Source: Molossus alvarezi (taxonomy: Eukaryota > Chordata > Mammalia > Chiroptera > Molossidae). Taken from it: a DNA stretch of 64,000 bases. A program made the translations under genes and the position numbers. Positions 34,363 through 46,739 of this stretch are shown piece by piece. Below the pieces are notes generated by a model that was not told where the DNA came from, searched no databases, and saw only the letters and a program-made list of their open reading frames with translations. The stretch is taken from the NCBI GenBank assembly GCA_037176705.1, contig CM073891.1, forward strand, positions 48,858,571-48,922,570, read 5' to 3'. Within the stretch, counting starts at the first letter, position 1. The number at the start of each line of letters is the position of its first letter.

Positions 34363-34482
34363 CTGCAATAACAAAAAAATTTAATGACACTGGACTTATC
34401 CAAAAAAATATGACACCAACTTATAATCTATCTATCTTTACTTTTTTTCATTTTCATTATCACATGATGAAATAATAAAAGT

Positions 34483-34486
34483 CATA

Positions 34487-34520
<34 letters not shown>
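34483..34520. repeat. (TA)n microsatellite
   Basis: Nearly pure TA repeat about 120 bp inside the intron from the last SEMA3E acceptor. Confidence 0.95.
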
Positions 34521-34529
<9 letters not shown>

Positions 34530-35080
34530 GAGGGGGTCTAAGTAATTAAATCAGCTCTCCCTCTGTGTCTCTCTGTCCTGAACTTATTTGCATTAGAGGT
34601 CACTTCATAACAATGATTCAGGTCATTTTACATCAATAATTTTTAAGAGCAAAGTGAGAGAGCTTTCTCTATAGTGACTTCAATTAATCATTAGAAAACA
34701 AAATTCATTTCTATATAGTACTCAAAGTTAAAGTGAAAAGACAATTTGTAAAATGTATTTAATTTATTTTTTAAAGGAAAGAATAAATTTCATTTCTTAA
34801 AGTATTAGTTCAGGGTTTCTTATGGCTTCCAGATCATAATAACCAATGTTTTTACAAGGATCTCTGTTTAGAGAGCTGAGCTACCTTTACCCTTTCTCCT
34901 AACAACAAAAGCCATCTGTTAATTAATTCAGTGAGCATTCTTTAATTTCTACAAGGGTATATCCATTTTACAGAGGTTAAAAAATTAACAAGTAAAATAC
35001 AGATTCAGCTTTGAAGGATCTCACTGTCTAGTAAACATTAAGTTTTCATATACCTTTGATGCTCAAATATGTCTTTTTTA

Positions 35081-35292
35081 AAAAATATGTTTTATGGATT
35101 TTTTGAGAGAGAGAGGAAGGGAAAGAGAGATAGAAACCCTGATGTGAGGGAGGTACATTGATCGGCTGCCTCCTGCATGCCCCCCATCAGGGACTGAGCT
35201 CACTACACAATCATGTGCCTTGACCAGGAATCGAACCAGGACCTCTCAGTCCATGGGACGATGCTCAATCCACTGAGCCACACCAGCCGGGC
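35081..35292 (-). mobile_element. VES SINE, third subfamily
   Basis: It ends 'gagccacaccagccgggc' on the plus strand and shares 'cctcctgcatgccccccat' with the 28656 copy. The TSD aaatatgtctttttta versus aaatgtgtctttttta (35065-35080, from 35293) has one mismatch. Confidence 0.93.
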
Positions 35293-35439
35293 AAATGTGT
35301 CTTTTTTATGTTTGTAATATAATCAACTGTGCACATTATTTCCATAAATAAATAATTTCTATTTAGGGTAAGAAGACCACAGTAAGGCTTACAATTAATA
35401 GCTCATATTTTATCACCAATAGTTGTACTAATGAGTATA

Positions 35440-35635
35440 TGATTTGACATTAGACAAAACTAGGTTCAAATACTGCCACCACTGTCTACTAATTGTGTGA
35501 TCTAGGGCATTATGTATACTTTTTGCCTTAATTTTCTTTGTAAAAATGGAGATAATAATCCTAATGTAACTTGAAGAATTCCATGAAGTTTAAATAAAAT
35601 AACATAGGTGAGAATACTTTGCATAGTGCTATCAA
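35440..35635 (+). mobile_element. MIR SINE
   Basis: 'aggttcaaatactgccacc', 'ctaattgtgtgatctagggca', 'ttgtaaaaatggagataataatcc' and 'gcatagtgctatcaatatt' follow the MIR order over its full length. Confidence 0.75.
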
Positions 35636-35690
35636 TATTCACCTCTCTACCTTTCTTATATATATTCCTTGAGCTAAAAACAAACAGTTG

Positions 35691-35844
35691 CCCTGGCCAG
35701 TTTGGCTCAGTGGTTAGAACTTCGGCCTGCGGACCAGAGTTTTGGGTTTGATTCCTGTCAAGGGCACGTACCTCGGTTACGCTTCAATCCCTGGCCCTGT
35801 TCAGGGTCATGCAGGAAGCATCCAATGTGTCTCTTCCATATCAA

Positions 35845-35898
<54 letters not shown>

Positions 35899-35993
35899 CT
35901 TTCTCTCTCCCCCCCCCCTTCCCCCTCTATCTGAATATCAATGGAAAAAAATATCCTCAGGTGAGGATTAAAAAACAAACAAACAAACAAAAA
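35691..35993 (+). mobile_element. VES SINE with expanded (TC)n block
   Basis: Older-subfamily body ('cctcggttacgcttcaatccc'). The pyrimidine block at about 35848-35897 has grown to some 25 TC units. The tail is (CAAA)n. A short TSD is visible (caaacagtt at 35681-35689, caaactgtt from about 35996). Confidence 0.93.
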
Positions 35994-35999
35994 ATCAAA

Positions 36000-36700
36000 C
36001 TGTTATGTGTTTTCATGTGGCCCAGGATCATATGATGATGGTATAGTTAATTTACACTATACTGTCTGACTTCCCCTTCAAGAATACAAAACAAAAGCAA
36101 CATTCACCTTGGCCAATATAAAAGGGACAAAGCACCAACCACCACCACCACACTGGCAGTGAAGGCCACTCCAACAGGCATGTTTTTGTACCAGTGGTAG
36201 GTCCTGGCACTGGCCACCTGGCTCAGATCTCCTGACCTTGGTCAGTTTGGGAGTGTCCAAAGTTGCAATGTGATTACTCATGTGTGGTCATTTATAAAAT
36301 TGATGGTAATGTGGCAAAATGGCATTGGTGGTATGTAAGAGATGGTACCTCCAATTGGACTGTTAATGATAAAGTATAAGGCTCCTTGAAGTGTTTGTCA
36401 GCTATGTAATGTAATTAATCGCTCAGAAGCTTCAGAGTGACGTAACTGGATGACAAAGGGGTCCGATATATCTTCATAGGCGCTTCCCTTGACTTGGAAG
36501 GACCATGCCCTGGCAGACAAAATAAAATGCTTTGCTCATTAACTCAAGTTCTCTAGTGAGGAACCGGAAAGAGCCCTCAAACCAAAACCATCCACTATAT
36601 GGAACAATCTATTTATTCATAGGTTTTGCTGAGAACGCAGCCTTAGCACCTGCCTCAGCCAATAACTCTTAAAGGACTTTGTGCGGCTCTTGCTCATTCT
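36000..36700. other. Intronic block of unknown origin
   Basis: It is less AT-rich than its surroundings, with a 67-codon minus-strand frame (36078-36281) that I do not recognise. An alternative frame holds a hydrophobic run, and the block could be a degraded retrocopy. No tail or TSD supports that. Confidence 0.3.
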
Positions 36701-36704
36701 CTTT

Positions 36705-36795
36705 ATTATTTATTTATTTATTTTTAAGATTTATCTTTATTGTTGAAAGTATTACAGATGTCCCCTTTATATTTCCCCATTGACCCCCTCCTCCC
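36705..36795 (-). mobile_element. LINE-1 3'-end fragment
   Basis: 'tctttattgttgaaagtattacagatgtcccc' followed by 'cattgaccccctcctcc' matches the 3' terminus of the half-LINE at 17577 (same words at about 17625-17695), preceded by an A/T tail. Only the last 90 bp or so are present, as in strongly 5'-truncated insertions. Confidence 0.7.
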
Positions 36796-38922
36796 TGTGA
36801 CTGGGAGTCTTGCCAATTTTCTCTTCAGCACCAGTTTACTCCATAAATTCACCATCTAATGCAACCTGCCCATGACCACATCATGCCGCTCATGGCACCG
36901 ACTCTGAAGGACAGCCTCAGACTGGCGGCATTTGACATAGATGGACTGGCCTACTTTACAGTTTTTTGGTTTTTTTCTGTGTAGTACAAGCCATTATACT
37001 GTCATTGGTCTTTTCTTGGTGTCTTCTGTAGATTTTTCTTCTAAGGTGCAATCTTCTATCCTTCTCTGATCCCATGTTTTATTTGCATCCATCTGATAAC
37101 TCCTTGATTTCCTAATTTCAATCAGCTTTTCTAAGATGGTGCCCTTTACACACATAATCCATTGTCTTCTATTCCCTATAAATTACAAAACACTGACTGA
37201 GACTTTTATGATCCCTCATTATGTACAATTCAGTGTCTTTCCATGTAGACTCCCCTCCTATTTACTTACCTCCTATTTCTGACAGTTACATCATCATTCA
37301 CTCTTCTCAGCTTTTGATAATATATATACTTCTCTCTCATTATTATCCTCATATCCAAACCTCCCAAATTGCCACCAACATTTCTTCAGTGATGAGTATC
37401 AGAAACATCCATTCCATTTCACTACTCTTGCCACAACGCTAGACTTACACTTGATGGCTGATTCTTTGACCTTATCTCATGGAAGGCTCCCCCAAGTCTT
37501 CCTTTTTTCTGGTCTTGCTTTCATGCCCAGCTGGATTCTGTTTTAGGACCTATGCTTTTGTCTCTGCCTAAAGAAACTTTCCTACTCCTGGTTCCTTCTC
37601 ATTTAGAAAGACTGACCTAAATGTTCTTTTCAAACGTGCCTCCCTCACACCCCTGTAAGAAGGTCCTCATTCCTTCAGTATCATCATTTCACTTGTTAAC
37701 CTTTACATACTTGAACAAGCACCATTATTTGCAAATAGAAAACAGCCCTTGAATTAATTTTCTTCCTACTGATATCTTTCCCCTTTATTTCAACAAATGA
37801 GTACTATTTTACTCCTCTTCAAAGTTCACTTCCTTTGGTCATGCTCCTGATTAGTTATTCAGACTCTCTGTTGCTCACCTGAGCAAGTGAGAATTGTTCA
37901 ATTAACCAGACCCTACCTTTCTAAATCTTTATCTCCAACAGCTTAAGGTAGAGCTGCTCACATTGGGGTTGGTGCATTTCTGAGATCAATGAGTTTTCAA
38001 TAAGGATTTCTTAGATTAGTGTGATTATTTCCATGATAATCAATATACATAAAATAAAACTATATTTGGGATTATGTAGATCAATCTCATTGTTAGTACT
38101 TTTTAAAATCATAGATCTGAGCCATTTTCAAAGCTTTGATCATTTCCAGCTGCCAGGAAGAACAAAGATGGATTTAATATGTTAATGATACTTTCCAGCC
38201 AAATGAAAACCGAACAACTTCCTTATATAGTAATGCACATAAAAAGTTTTGAAATCATTTGAATAAAGTGTTAAGAGGATTGAGTCATCACATGGCATAC
38301 ATTGCTATAGGCAGATGTTTATACACACACACACACATACACACACATATGTGGTTGTCTGTGTCCCATATTACGTTCCCAGAGATACCTTATTTCAGTG
38401 AAAACAAATCACCACATTAAATAAACATTTAAATGATGTATAGATTTGCTTACATTTTAGTTTATATTTGAATAAAAATTACAAGTATAAAGGATGCATT
38501 TCTTGTTTGATTCTTATGAATATTTCATAAACATTTTAATGCAAGCGATGCTACCAGCCTGAGAACAATGTTTTAACTTTAAGGGCAGGTCGTGGGGACA
38601 ACTTGTACAATAATAGAGTCAAATCTTCCTCCTCCTAACTCCTTCTCTACGTTCTCTGTATTGCAACAGAATTTCTCATTTTCTTGTCTTTTTCTGGTCT
38701 TATTCTTTCTTCCCCTTAGTAAACTCCTTTCTACTGTTTATCAATTCATTTAAAAATATCCTTCCAGGCTTAACTTTCATGTCTTAAATGAATACTTTCT
38801 TTATAGCCCACAAAGGTATTTTGTTTCTTTTTGTAACTCAATAGCTTTCAAATTTGTAGCATACAAGATAGTATTTATAATCCTCTTTAAATAGTTTTTC
38901 CATGAAAATTCCATCTCTTTAA
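36796..38922. other. Intronic DNA with probable old L2-like pieces
   Basis: The pyrimidine-rich block at about 37000-37760 ('cctactcctggttccttctc', 'aggtcctcattccttcag') resembles the plus strand of L2 but is too diverged for a firm call. A CA-rich tract lies at 38321-38350. No exon is supported. Confidence 0.35.
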
Positions 38923-38924
38923 TA

Positions 38925-39052
38925 CAGGGTAGAGCAAGAGTAGGTTTACAGTTGTTCATGTGGAAAATAGTACAATAATTGGTAAATAATAATACAAGAA
39001 TAAACTCTGTAACGCATACTCACAACTGTAAACCTACTGTTGCCACACCATG
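38925..39052 (+). mobile_element. Mariner-type MITE with inverted terminal repeats
   Basis: A 128-bp element is flanked by TA on both sides (38923-38924, 39053-39054), the mariner/Tc1 target duplication. The first 31 bp and the reverse complement of the last 31 bp agree at 26 positions; the inner AGTAGGTTTACAGTTGT part is identical. No transposase is encoded, so mobilisation would need an autonomous relative. Strand assignment is arbitrary. Confidence 0.85.
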
Positions 39053-39054
39053 TA

Positions 39055-39676
39055 TTACAAGTTTCATAAAGGCAAAGGTCTATCTATTAATTATTACGAA
39101 TATTCCATAATGAGTAGAGTGCTCAGAATACAGTGAAAATGAAAACCTATTAATTTGTTCAGAAAATACAAACACACAAGACAACGAGGTATGGCAATAA
39201 GGATATAGCTAGTAATTCACCGTTTCTATGTAAACCCAATGACTTGGACAGGGAGGAAGCAAGCATAATTTCAGGAGCAGTTACCAGCAATGTAAGAGGG
39301 CTACGTCTGCCGCACAGATATATAGGACAGGCAGCTGTAGGAAACTGCCTTCACCTGAAAAGCATCTGCACACAGACATCCTCACTGAATACGATCCTTT
39401 GTTCTCTCTACTGTTTCTCCCGTGAGAGTGAATCCACATGAGAAAATACAAAAGTCATCTAGCCTAGATTCTGGTATATAGGAAGTGGTTCATGAAAGTG
39501 TTTTAAAATAAAATAAAATTGAAATAAATAGAAAGCATTGATCTCTGGATTGAGTGTTTTGTTTGTTTGGTATACAAAGAAGGCATTTCTTTCATTATAA
39601 AACTCAAGTTTGAGAAACATGGCATTATATATATATATAATCCATGGCATTATAAACATGACATTATATATATATT

Positions 39677-39716
<40 letters not shown>

Positions 39717-40564
39717 ATATATATATATAGTCCACACAAGCTCGAAGATGTGGAAGCATGATTACTGCAGTGGGAATTGTTCTACCTCATTTACTTGCAT
39801 GTTGGAGAAAGGGCCTGTCTCAGAATTCAGGTCTCTCCTTCTGGTTACAATGAATCATAAATTCAAGAATAGTCAATGTTTTAACTTTCAGGTCTGGATG
39901 GCTGTACACTATGTAGGTTAAATCACCTTGAAGGTTAAATTTATCTTCCATGGCCTATAAATGCCTAAAAATAATAAATGACTTAGAAATTTGTATTTGA
40001 AAACCTTCCACGATTTGATCTTTCCATGTTAGTTAACATGGGTGCCTTCAACATCAAATCTTGTTACAGAACTGTTTTCTCCAGCTGTTCTTGTCTGTGT
40101 CTGCAGACCAGATTTCCTTGGTCAAGAAGATGGTACATAATACATCATTTTATCAAATACTCTTATAGGTAATCTAAAAGCATACAGAATTTCTTACTGA
40201 AAATGGTTTTAATATTCCTAGCTATAACGATTGATTCAGTATGTTTCATAATGTCAAATAGAAAAAAAGTAATTGAACAAAGAACTGCACATCTGGTAGC
40301 TGGTCAGGAAAAAGTGGCGATTTCCATGTGTATCAACTATATGGTTCCACACTTTTCATAGGAAAGGACAGACATAGGTCTTGAACTGGTTTAGTTCAGA
40401 ATATATTTAACAATGAAATCTGTTTTAGTCAAGAAATAAAGACCAGCAATTTATATGTTTGTTTGTTTATCTGGCCTGTCTTCAATTCAAAAAATGTTTT
40501 TGGTTGATTTACAGAAAATATATCATATATTACAGCATAAAAATAAAAGAAAAATTATTTTATT
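39055..40564. other. Intronic DNA with a TA microsatellite
   Basis: A broken (TA)n tract with a near-repeat of 'catggcattata' spans about 39620-39729. Otherwise nothing is recognised. The Tyr/Ile-rich frames across the tract are artefacts. Confidence 0.5.
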
Positions 40565-40578
40565 AAAAACACTTTCCA

Positions 40579-40835
40579 TCCCTGGCCGGTTTGGCTCAGC
40601 AATTAAAGCATCAGCCTGTGGACCAAAGATTCATAGGTTCAATTCTGGTCAAGGGCATGTTCCTCGGTTGTGGTTTGGGCCCTGGCCCTGGTCGGGGTCA
40701 TGCAGGAGGCAACCAATCGATGTGTCTCTCTCACATCAATGCCCCCCTCCCCCCTACTCTATCTGAAGATAGAAGATAAATGGAAACATATCCTCAGGTC
40801 AGGATGTAAAAAAAAAAAAAAAAAAAAAAAGACCA
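40579..40835 (+). mobile_element. VES SINE, older subfamily
   Basis: Complete, with a long A-tail (about 40809-40830). The TSD AAAAACACTTTCCA is perfect at 40565-40578 and 40836-40849. Confidence 0.97.
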
Positions 40836-40849
40836 AAAAACACTTTCCA

Positions 40850-41991
40850 ACATGAACCTGCTACTTGAGAGAGATGACTACCCAATAGAGACAGGGTGGA
40901 TTACTTAATAGCTCATTTAGGAGACCTATTTTACTATATACTAAACACATAAAGTTGTATTTGTACTTCAATTTAAAGATCCAAATGTGGAAAATTTATT
41001 TCTAACATAAAATGATGAGAAGAAAGTTATCATAAATAAGAACTCAAAATCATTCTGTGAAAAAAAAATGTTACATTAAAAAGCACCAACTATATCGAAA
41101 AAGAAATTTTAAACATATATATTCAAGAATGGATTACTATATAGAAGATACAAAGAACTCTTGAAAGTCACAAAAAGAGAGAAATATAAAAGAAAAATGG
41201 GAAAAGTATATAAATAAGGCAATTTAGAGAAAAAGAAACCTAAATGTTTAATAGGTATTCAAGTTAATGTAATTGTAGAAAATTACATTAGTAATAGTAA
41301 TTTTAGAAATGCAAATTTAAAGATGGCACTACGCTGCATACAGAAGAAAGGCAAGGACTAGAAAGTACTAAATTCTGGTGAGAAGGTGGGGAAATGGGAG
41401 CCACACAAACCGCCTGGAGAGTCAAGATGTGCAGAGACTCTGGAAAGTAAGCAACAACAATCAGAAATGAAGGCTGTGGCAGTTAATAACTCAGAAATGC
41501 ACACTCAGATCGTAGGGAGTTATTTGCAGAGGTGATTATCAAAGACATGGAGTGGGAATTAACGACCCCCCTGGCCCACTGTGAGGGGAAAGGGTCCATT
41601 AAGGGCAGCGAATGCACACCGTGGTATGCGCAGTAGCAGTCAGAAACAAGAAAACAGAAACACTTTTTCGGTCAAGTAAGAAGTGGCAGAATAAGATCTA
41701 TAACATATTTATTTTTATGGCTTATGCAAACTCTAAATGTTATATACTTATTCAATATACCACTGTAGTGTTGGACACAGTGCGGTCCTCACAAGGGATT
41801 CCTATGAGGAACAAGGATGGAAGTGCAGGAAGATGGTGCAGGAAAAATAAAGTCTAACATGAGACGTGTGGACTGGTCATAACAATGTGCCATACACTAA
41901 GTAATATGTTGAACTCAATTACGCATTTGAAGGCAGAAAACATGAGCCAAATTTAAAAACAAAACAAAACAGAAAACAACAACAAAAAAAC

Positions 41992-42032
<41 letters not shown>

Positions 42033-43144
42033 CCAGTTGTTGGTAATGTCTACACTGGTTTGGCAACCAATAAACTAAGTTTGTCTGCAATCTGTTCATG
42101 TTTGAGTACACTACAGTCACATGATTTTATAAAGACTGCTCAAAAATAAACAAACAGCATTTGTTTATGGGTAACATTTTATTAAAAATGTCCATAGATA
42201 AGAATATCAGGACACTCAGGATGAAGGGAAAGTAAGACGAGAGAAGATAAAAGTAAAGAGAATGTCTGAACACAAAAGTGCACAGCAGAGAGCACTGAAC
42301 ACAACAAATTCAGTTCTAAATTGCCTATGATCAAAGGCGAGAAGAAAATATGATAAATTCTAAGACCCAAATGTTTCCTAAATATATTTTTTAAGTTATT
42401 CCTTTAGGAAGCACTTCTTTCCTGGTCTGAGGCCTGAGAAAATTCTTTTCTGTGTTTTCATAAAAAGAGAGGCAGGCATCCAAACAACAGCACTATAATA
42501 AACACATTTTCTTAAGGAAACATCTCAGTGTCGGGTGAGAACAAGGTATTGAAAGCACAGTTCAATCTAAGCTATTCTATGGGGCTAAAAAATGTGGTAC
42601 AGATACACAGTTCTAAGCTGGTATATCTTCATCAGAGGTGCATTTTTTATTTTCTGGAAGAGTATATGCACTATAATTTACACTAGAACAAGAAGAATTG
42701 GGAAGTGAAAGAACTTAGTATTTTTGAGTATTTACAGTGTGCCTGACAATGGGTTGCTACATTACCATGTTACTTTGTTTAATTAGATGCCCAGAGTCAG
42801 CATGGTCTCAGTGGGATTCCATAGATTTAAGAAGATATGTTTACTTTTCAAAGATGTTCGGTATTCTCTTGGAAAATTAACAGAAAGGACTTCTATCTAA
42901 AACCCTAGCTCCATTTCTATTCTTATGACCAGAAAGTTGCTTATATTTTTCATTCATACAATAGAAATTGTCTTTGCTGTTATGAAGGAAAAAATGAAAT
43001 TAATGTGCCATACTGCTAATTATTCCAGAACTAAAATATGGGGCAAATGCCATTGTGAAATATGCTTGCTGAGGCTGAAATAAAAATGTAAATTTTGAAT
43101 ATTTACCTATAAAGCGTTGTTAGTTCAGAAATGATGAGACTTTT
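40850..43144. other. Intronic DNA, possible very old LINE-1 3' piece
   Basis: Between about 40960 and 41860, words such as 'aatgcaaatttaaag' and 'ggtgagaaggtggggaaatgggagcc' follow the LINE-1 3' order weakly. A (CA)n tract lies at 41993-42030. No exon is seen. Confidence 0.35.
41993..42030. repeat. (CA)n microsatellite
   Basis: About 18 uninterrupted CA units after an A-rich, AAC-containing stretch. Confidence 0.95.
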
Positions 43145-43148
43145 TTTG

Positions 43149-43604
43149 GTTAATTCTCAACCAAGGACATTTTCCCATTAACTAAAAAAATTTTTTTCTT
43201 AATTGATTTTAGAGAGAGGGAGGAAGGGAGAGGGAGAGAGAGAGAGAGAGAGAAACATCGATTGGCTGCCTCCCGCATGCCCCCACTGGGGGTTGGGCCC
43301 ACAACCTGGACATGTGCCCTGACTGGGAATTCAACTAGCAACCTCTTAGTGCATGGGTAGATGCTCAACCACTGACCCACACCGGCCAGGCTTCTCATTA
43401 ATTTTTAGGGAGAGTGGAAGACAGGGAGGGGAAGAGAGAAACGTCGATGTGAGAGAAACACATTGATTGGTTGCCTCCCACATGACCCTGACTGGAGCCA
43501 GGGATTGAACCTGCAACCCAGGTCCGTGCCCTTGACTGGAATCAAACCTGTGACCCTTCAGTCCTCGGACCAATACTCTAACTACTGAACCAAACTATCC
43601 AGGG
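43149..43604 (-). mobile_element. VES SINE (older subfamily) split by another VES SINE
   Basis: The outer copy has its 3' module at 43149-43184 ('tctcaaccaaggacattttccc') and resumes at about 43392 ('attaatttttagggagagtgg') through the head 'aaccaaactatccagggc'. The inner copy fills the gap. Confidence 0.88.
43185..43391 (-). mobile_element. VES SINE, third subfamily, nested in an older VES copy
   Basis: It has 'cctcccgcatgcccccactg', 'gttgggcccacaacctgg' and 'gacccacaccggccaggc'. Short flanks 'cccattaa' and 'ctcattaa' are the probable TSD. This shows that the third subfamily inserted after the older subfamily at this site. Confidence 0.88.
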
Positions 43605-44269
43605 CAAGACTATTCTAATAGACTGAAATAGAAACATCAAAAGTATTACACAAGTTTCAAATGAGGCAAAGAGGTCACACACTTTGTTATGACAAGAAAA
43701 ATATAATAAACATCCACATTTGTGCATCACTTAAACAGTCAATACAACACATATAAATAGCTATTTTGAAGTGAGATACTTTATTTTTAAGACACACAAA
43801 CATGCAAAGACATTTCCCTTAAATAGAGAATCTAGAGTGGAAAGATCAGTGGAGGACCCAAAGGAAATAAACCTTCCAAAGGAGAAATTATAAGGCTGGT
43901 CTCAGGGACCAAAGCTTGCTTGCCTTACACTGCCTCTTGCTGATGTGCGCACATATTTCTTGCCATTCCACAGCGTCCCTTTGTACTTTATGTTCTGGAA
44001 TGTGGACATACCAAAAGGACAGCTCCAACTCAGCACTTTACCGGAGCTCCCAACTCAACATGGCCAAAATGAACTCAGCATCTTTTCACTAAGCCTTCTT
44101 TTCCTTCCTAGATTCCTTGTTTATTTTATTTTTTTAAGTATATGCACAAATTTAATATGTGATATGATATTATTTCAATCTGGCGGGAAGAAGAATTGAA
44201 AGTGATGGTCACAAACTGAGTAAATCATTTAGAAAAAGATAAAACTAAATTTTACTCTTTGATACATTA
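43605..44269. other. Intronic DNA, nothing recognised
   Basis: No exon or young repeat. The 84-codon frame at 43945-44199 has no recognised motif. Confidence 0.5.
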
Positions 44270-45290
44270 GAATATATCATGAATAAATGATTACAGAATG
44301 AAAAACAATAACAGGACAAGATAAAATATAAATGAAAATTTAGCCAATCTTGAGGTGGCAAAGGCATTAATAACACATAAGAGGAGACAGAATCCCAGAG
44401 AAAAAGACTTGATAGCAATGATTACATAAAAATAGAAAATTTCTATAAGTTTAAAATAAATTTTTAAAAGACATCGACAGACCAGGTAAAACATTTGCAA
44501 TATATATGACACAAAGAGAGATTAGTATCAGTATACACATGCCTTTTCTAATCAATTAAGAAAAATATGAAAATATGGCTTAAAAACACAAAGACACAAT
44601 TTACTGAAAAAAGAAAATAAATGACCAATAAATAAAAACCCATGTTCACTTTCTCTAGTAAGCAAAAAAATAAAAACTAAATTAGAATATTTTTAACCAC
44701 CAAATTGGCAAACATTTAACAACAATAACTTCCAGGGTTAGTTATAAAGCAAATAGGTACCCTCACTTATTATTGGGGTGTGTATAAATTTCTATAGCTT
44801 TTTTGATGAGAAAAAAACATACTGGTTCAAACCTTGCATGCACATTTTCTAAACCCTTTAACATATTTATATGTTTCAGTCCATCAAATTCACATCTAGG
44901 AAATTATCCTAGGGAACTATATAGATATGCAAAAAAATGCACAGAGAGATAAACTGCAATGCTATTTGTAAAAGTTAATGGCTTCAATCAACATAATGCC
45001 CACAAAGGTTGTTAAATTCCTTGTTGTGTATCCAAATGATAGAATATCTCATATCCATACAATAATTTTAAATAATATTTAATGACTTTGGAAAATAGTA
45101 GAACTATAGTAGATGGAAAGTCAAATTCAAATGCCTATAATATGATACTAACTTGTAAAAAGAAATTTAAACAATGACACCATATACCACCACCCAGGGA
45201 TATTTACCTCTTTATATTCTTTGAATCATGGTACTACACTGTTTGCCATACAAACACCCAAACAAGAACATGTAAAATCATTTTTTATTC
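44270..45290 (+). mobile_element. Old LINE-1 3' fragment
   Basis: 'tcacatctaggaaattatcctaggg', 'gatatgcaaaaaaatgcacagagag', 'gcaatgctatttgtaaaagttaatgg' and 'tccatacaataattttaaataatatttaatgac' follow the 3' end of old LINE-1 families. Both reading frames are destroyed. The 5' edge is uncertain. Confidence 0.65.
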
Positions 45291-45609
45291 CTTCTCTTTT
45301 ATTTCAAATATCAAACAAACTCAATGTTACTTTATAAAAATTAAAATGTCTTTTTCATTCCTGCAACCACAGTTTAGTTTTGCTCAAAAATCTTTCAGTT
45401 GACGATTGAAAAACCTTCTTAAATGGTTTTCGTGACATCTTGCTTATCCTCCCAGCCTGTACACCAGTTTTAGAGTAATGTGTATAAACAGTTGTCTGAA
45501 GTATTCTCATTGGCTTATAGATAAAGTGAAATGGTTCCTTGATCTATCTACTCATTCCAGCCATAGATATACATATACCATATTGTTTCTGATCTTCATC
45601 ACATATGTT

Positions 45610-45895
45610 TATATTAATTAACTTCATTCACCCATTAAGACACAACCCAAATATCATCTCTGCCTTCAGTCTTTTCCTGACTGTCCACCATGGCACCTCC
45701 ATACTCAACTTGTTGGTTAAGACCATTTTCTTTCCCTGTAGTTTCCACATAACTTATAATGAACATATTATAGTGTAATTAAGTATCTGTTTACATTCTT
45801 GTATTCATTATAAGACTATGGGCTTCAAAGAGGCTAAGGCTATGATTTATTCATCACCTATTAAAGTCACCTTCAAGTGAACACTTATTGAATTC
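45610..45895 (+). mobile_element. L2 relic
   Basis: 'gacacaacccaaatatcatctctgccttcagtcttttcctgactg', 'tctgtttacattcttgtattc', 'ggcttcaaagaggctaagg' and 'acacttattgaattcaa' follow the L2 3' end in order. A LINE-1 fragment is inserted at its 3' edge. Confidence 0.6.
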
Positions 45896-45910
45896 AAAAC
45901 ATAATTACAG

Positions 45911-46492
45911 GTGTTACCTCAGAAAGTTAAAAATAGAATTGCCATTTGACCCAGTGATCCACTTCTAGAAATATATCCTAAGAAGCCTGAAACACCAATC
46001 AGAGAGAATATATGCACCCCTATGTTCATAGCAGCACTATTTACAATTGCTAAGATCTGGAAACAGCCCAGGTATCCATCAGTAGGTGAGTGGATAAAAA
46101 AACTATGGTACATATACACAATGGAGTACTATGCAGCTGTAAGAAAGAGAAATCTCTTACCCTTTAAGATGGTGTGAAGGGACCTGGAAAGGATTATGGT
46201 AAGCAACATAAGCCAATCAGAGAAAGATAAGTATCACGTAATCGCACTTATTTGTGGAATAGAATGAACAAAATAATCTGTTGAATAAAACAGATCCAGA
46301 GACAAGTATGGAAGAGACTGAGAAACCTCAGAGAGAAAGGGTAGGGAGGAGGAAAGAGATAAACCAAAGAACTTATATGCACATATGTTTAACCAATGAA
46401 CACAGACAACAGTGAAGGTGGAGGGTGGGGTGTCAATGTGGGGAAAAAAGGAAGAACACCTGTAATGCTTTGAATGATAAAGATAATTTTTA
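45911..46492 (+). mobile_element. 5'-truncated LINE-1 with perfect TSD
   Basis: A 582-bp piece with the C-terminal ORF2 region ('ttgacccagtgatccac', 'catagcagcactatttac'), 3' UTR and tail. A perfect 15-bp TSD AAAACATAATTACAG lies at 45896-45910 and 46493-46507. The open frame is broken. Confidence 0.95.
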
Positions 46493-46507
46493 AAAACATA
46501 ATTACAG

Positions 46508-46739
46508 ACACTTAAATAGAAAGGAGAGCAGAAGGTAGGAAAAGTATTCCATCTGAGATGTTAAACCACCTTCACAAGTCTCAATGACACCAGAGAAAAC
46601 ATGCATATTGCTATTATGTGTATGAGGTAGTCACTTGCACATCATTTGATCCCGACAGTACAGAGGCCATTGAGAGTTAATATTGTGCCATTGAATATAA
46701 AGATGTATGTCCCTTTCACCTCAGTGATTACCTGCTTTC
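46508..46739. other. Intronic DNA, nothing recognised
   Basis: Short single-copy stretch between two retroelement groups. Confidence 0.5.

Noticed and set aside
39459..39761. Tyr/Ile-rich frames on both strands
   Set aside because: Translated TA microsatellite.
41612..41857. 81-codon plus-strand frame
   Set aside because: No domain recognised; lies in a probable very old LINE-1 piece on the strand opposite to SEMA3E.
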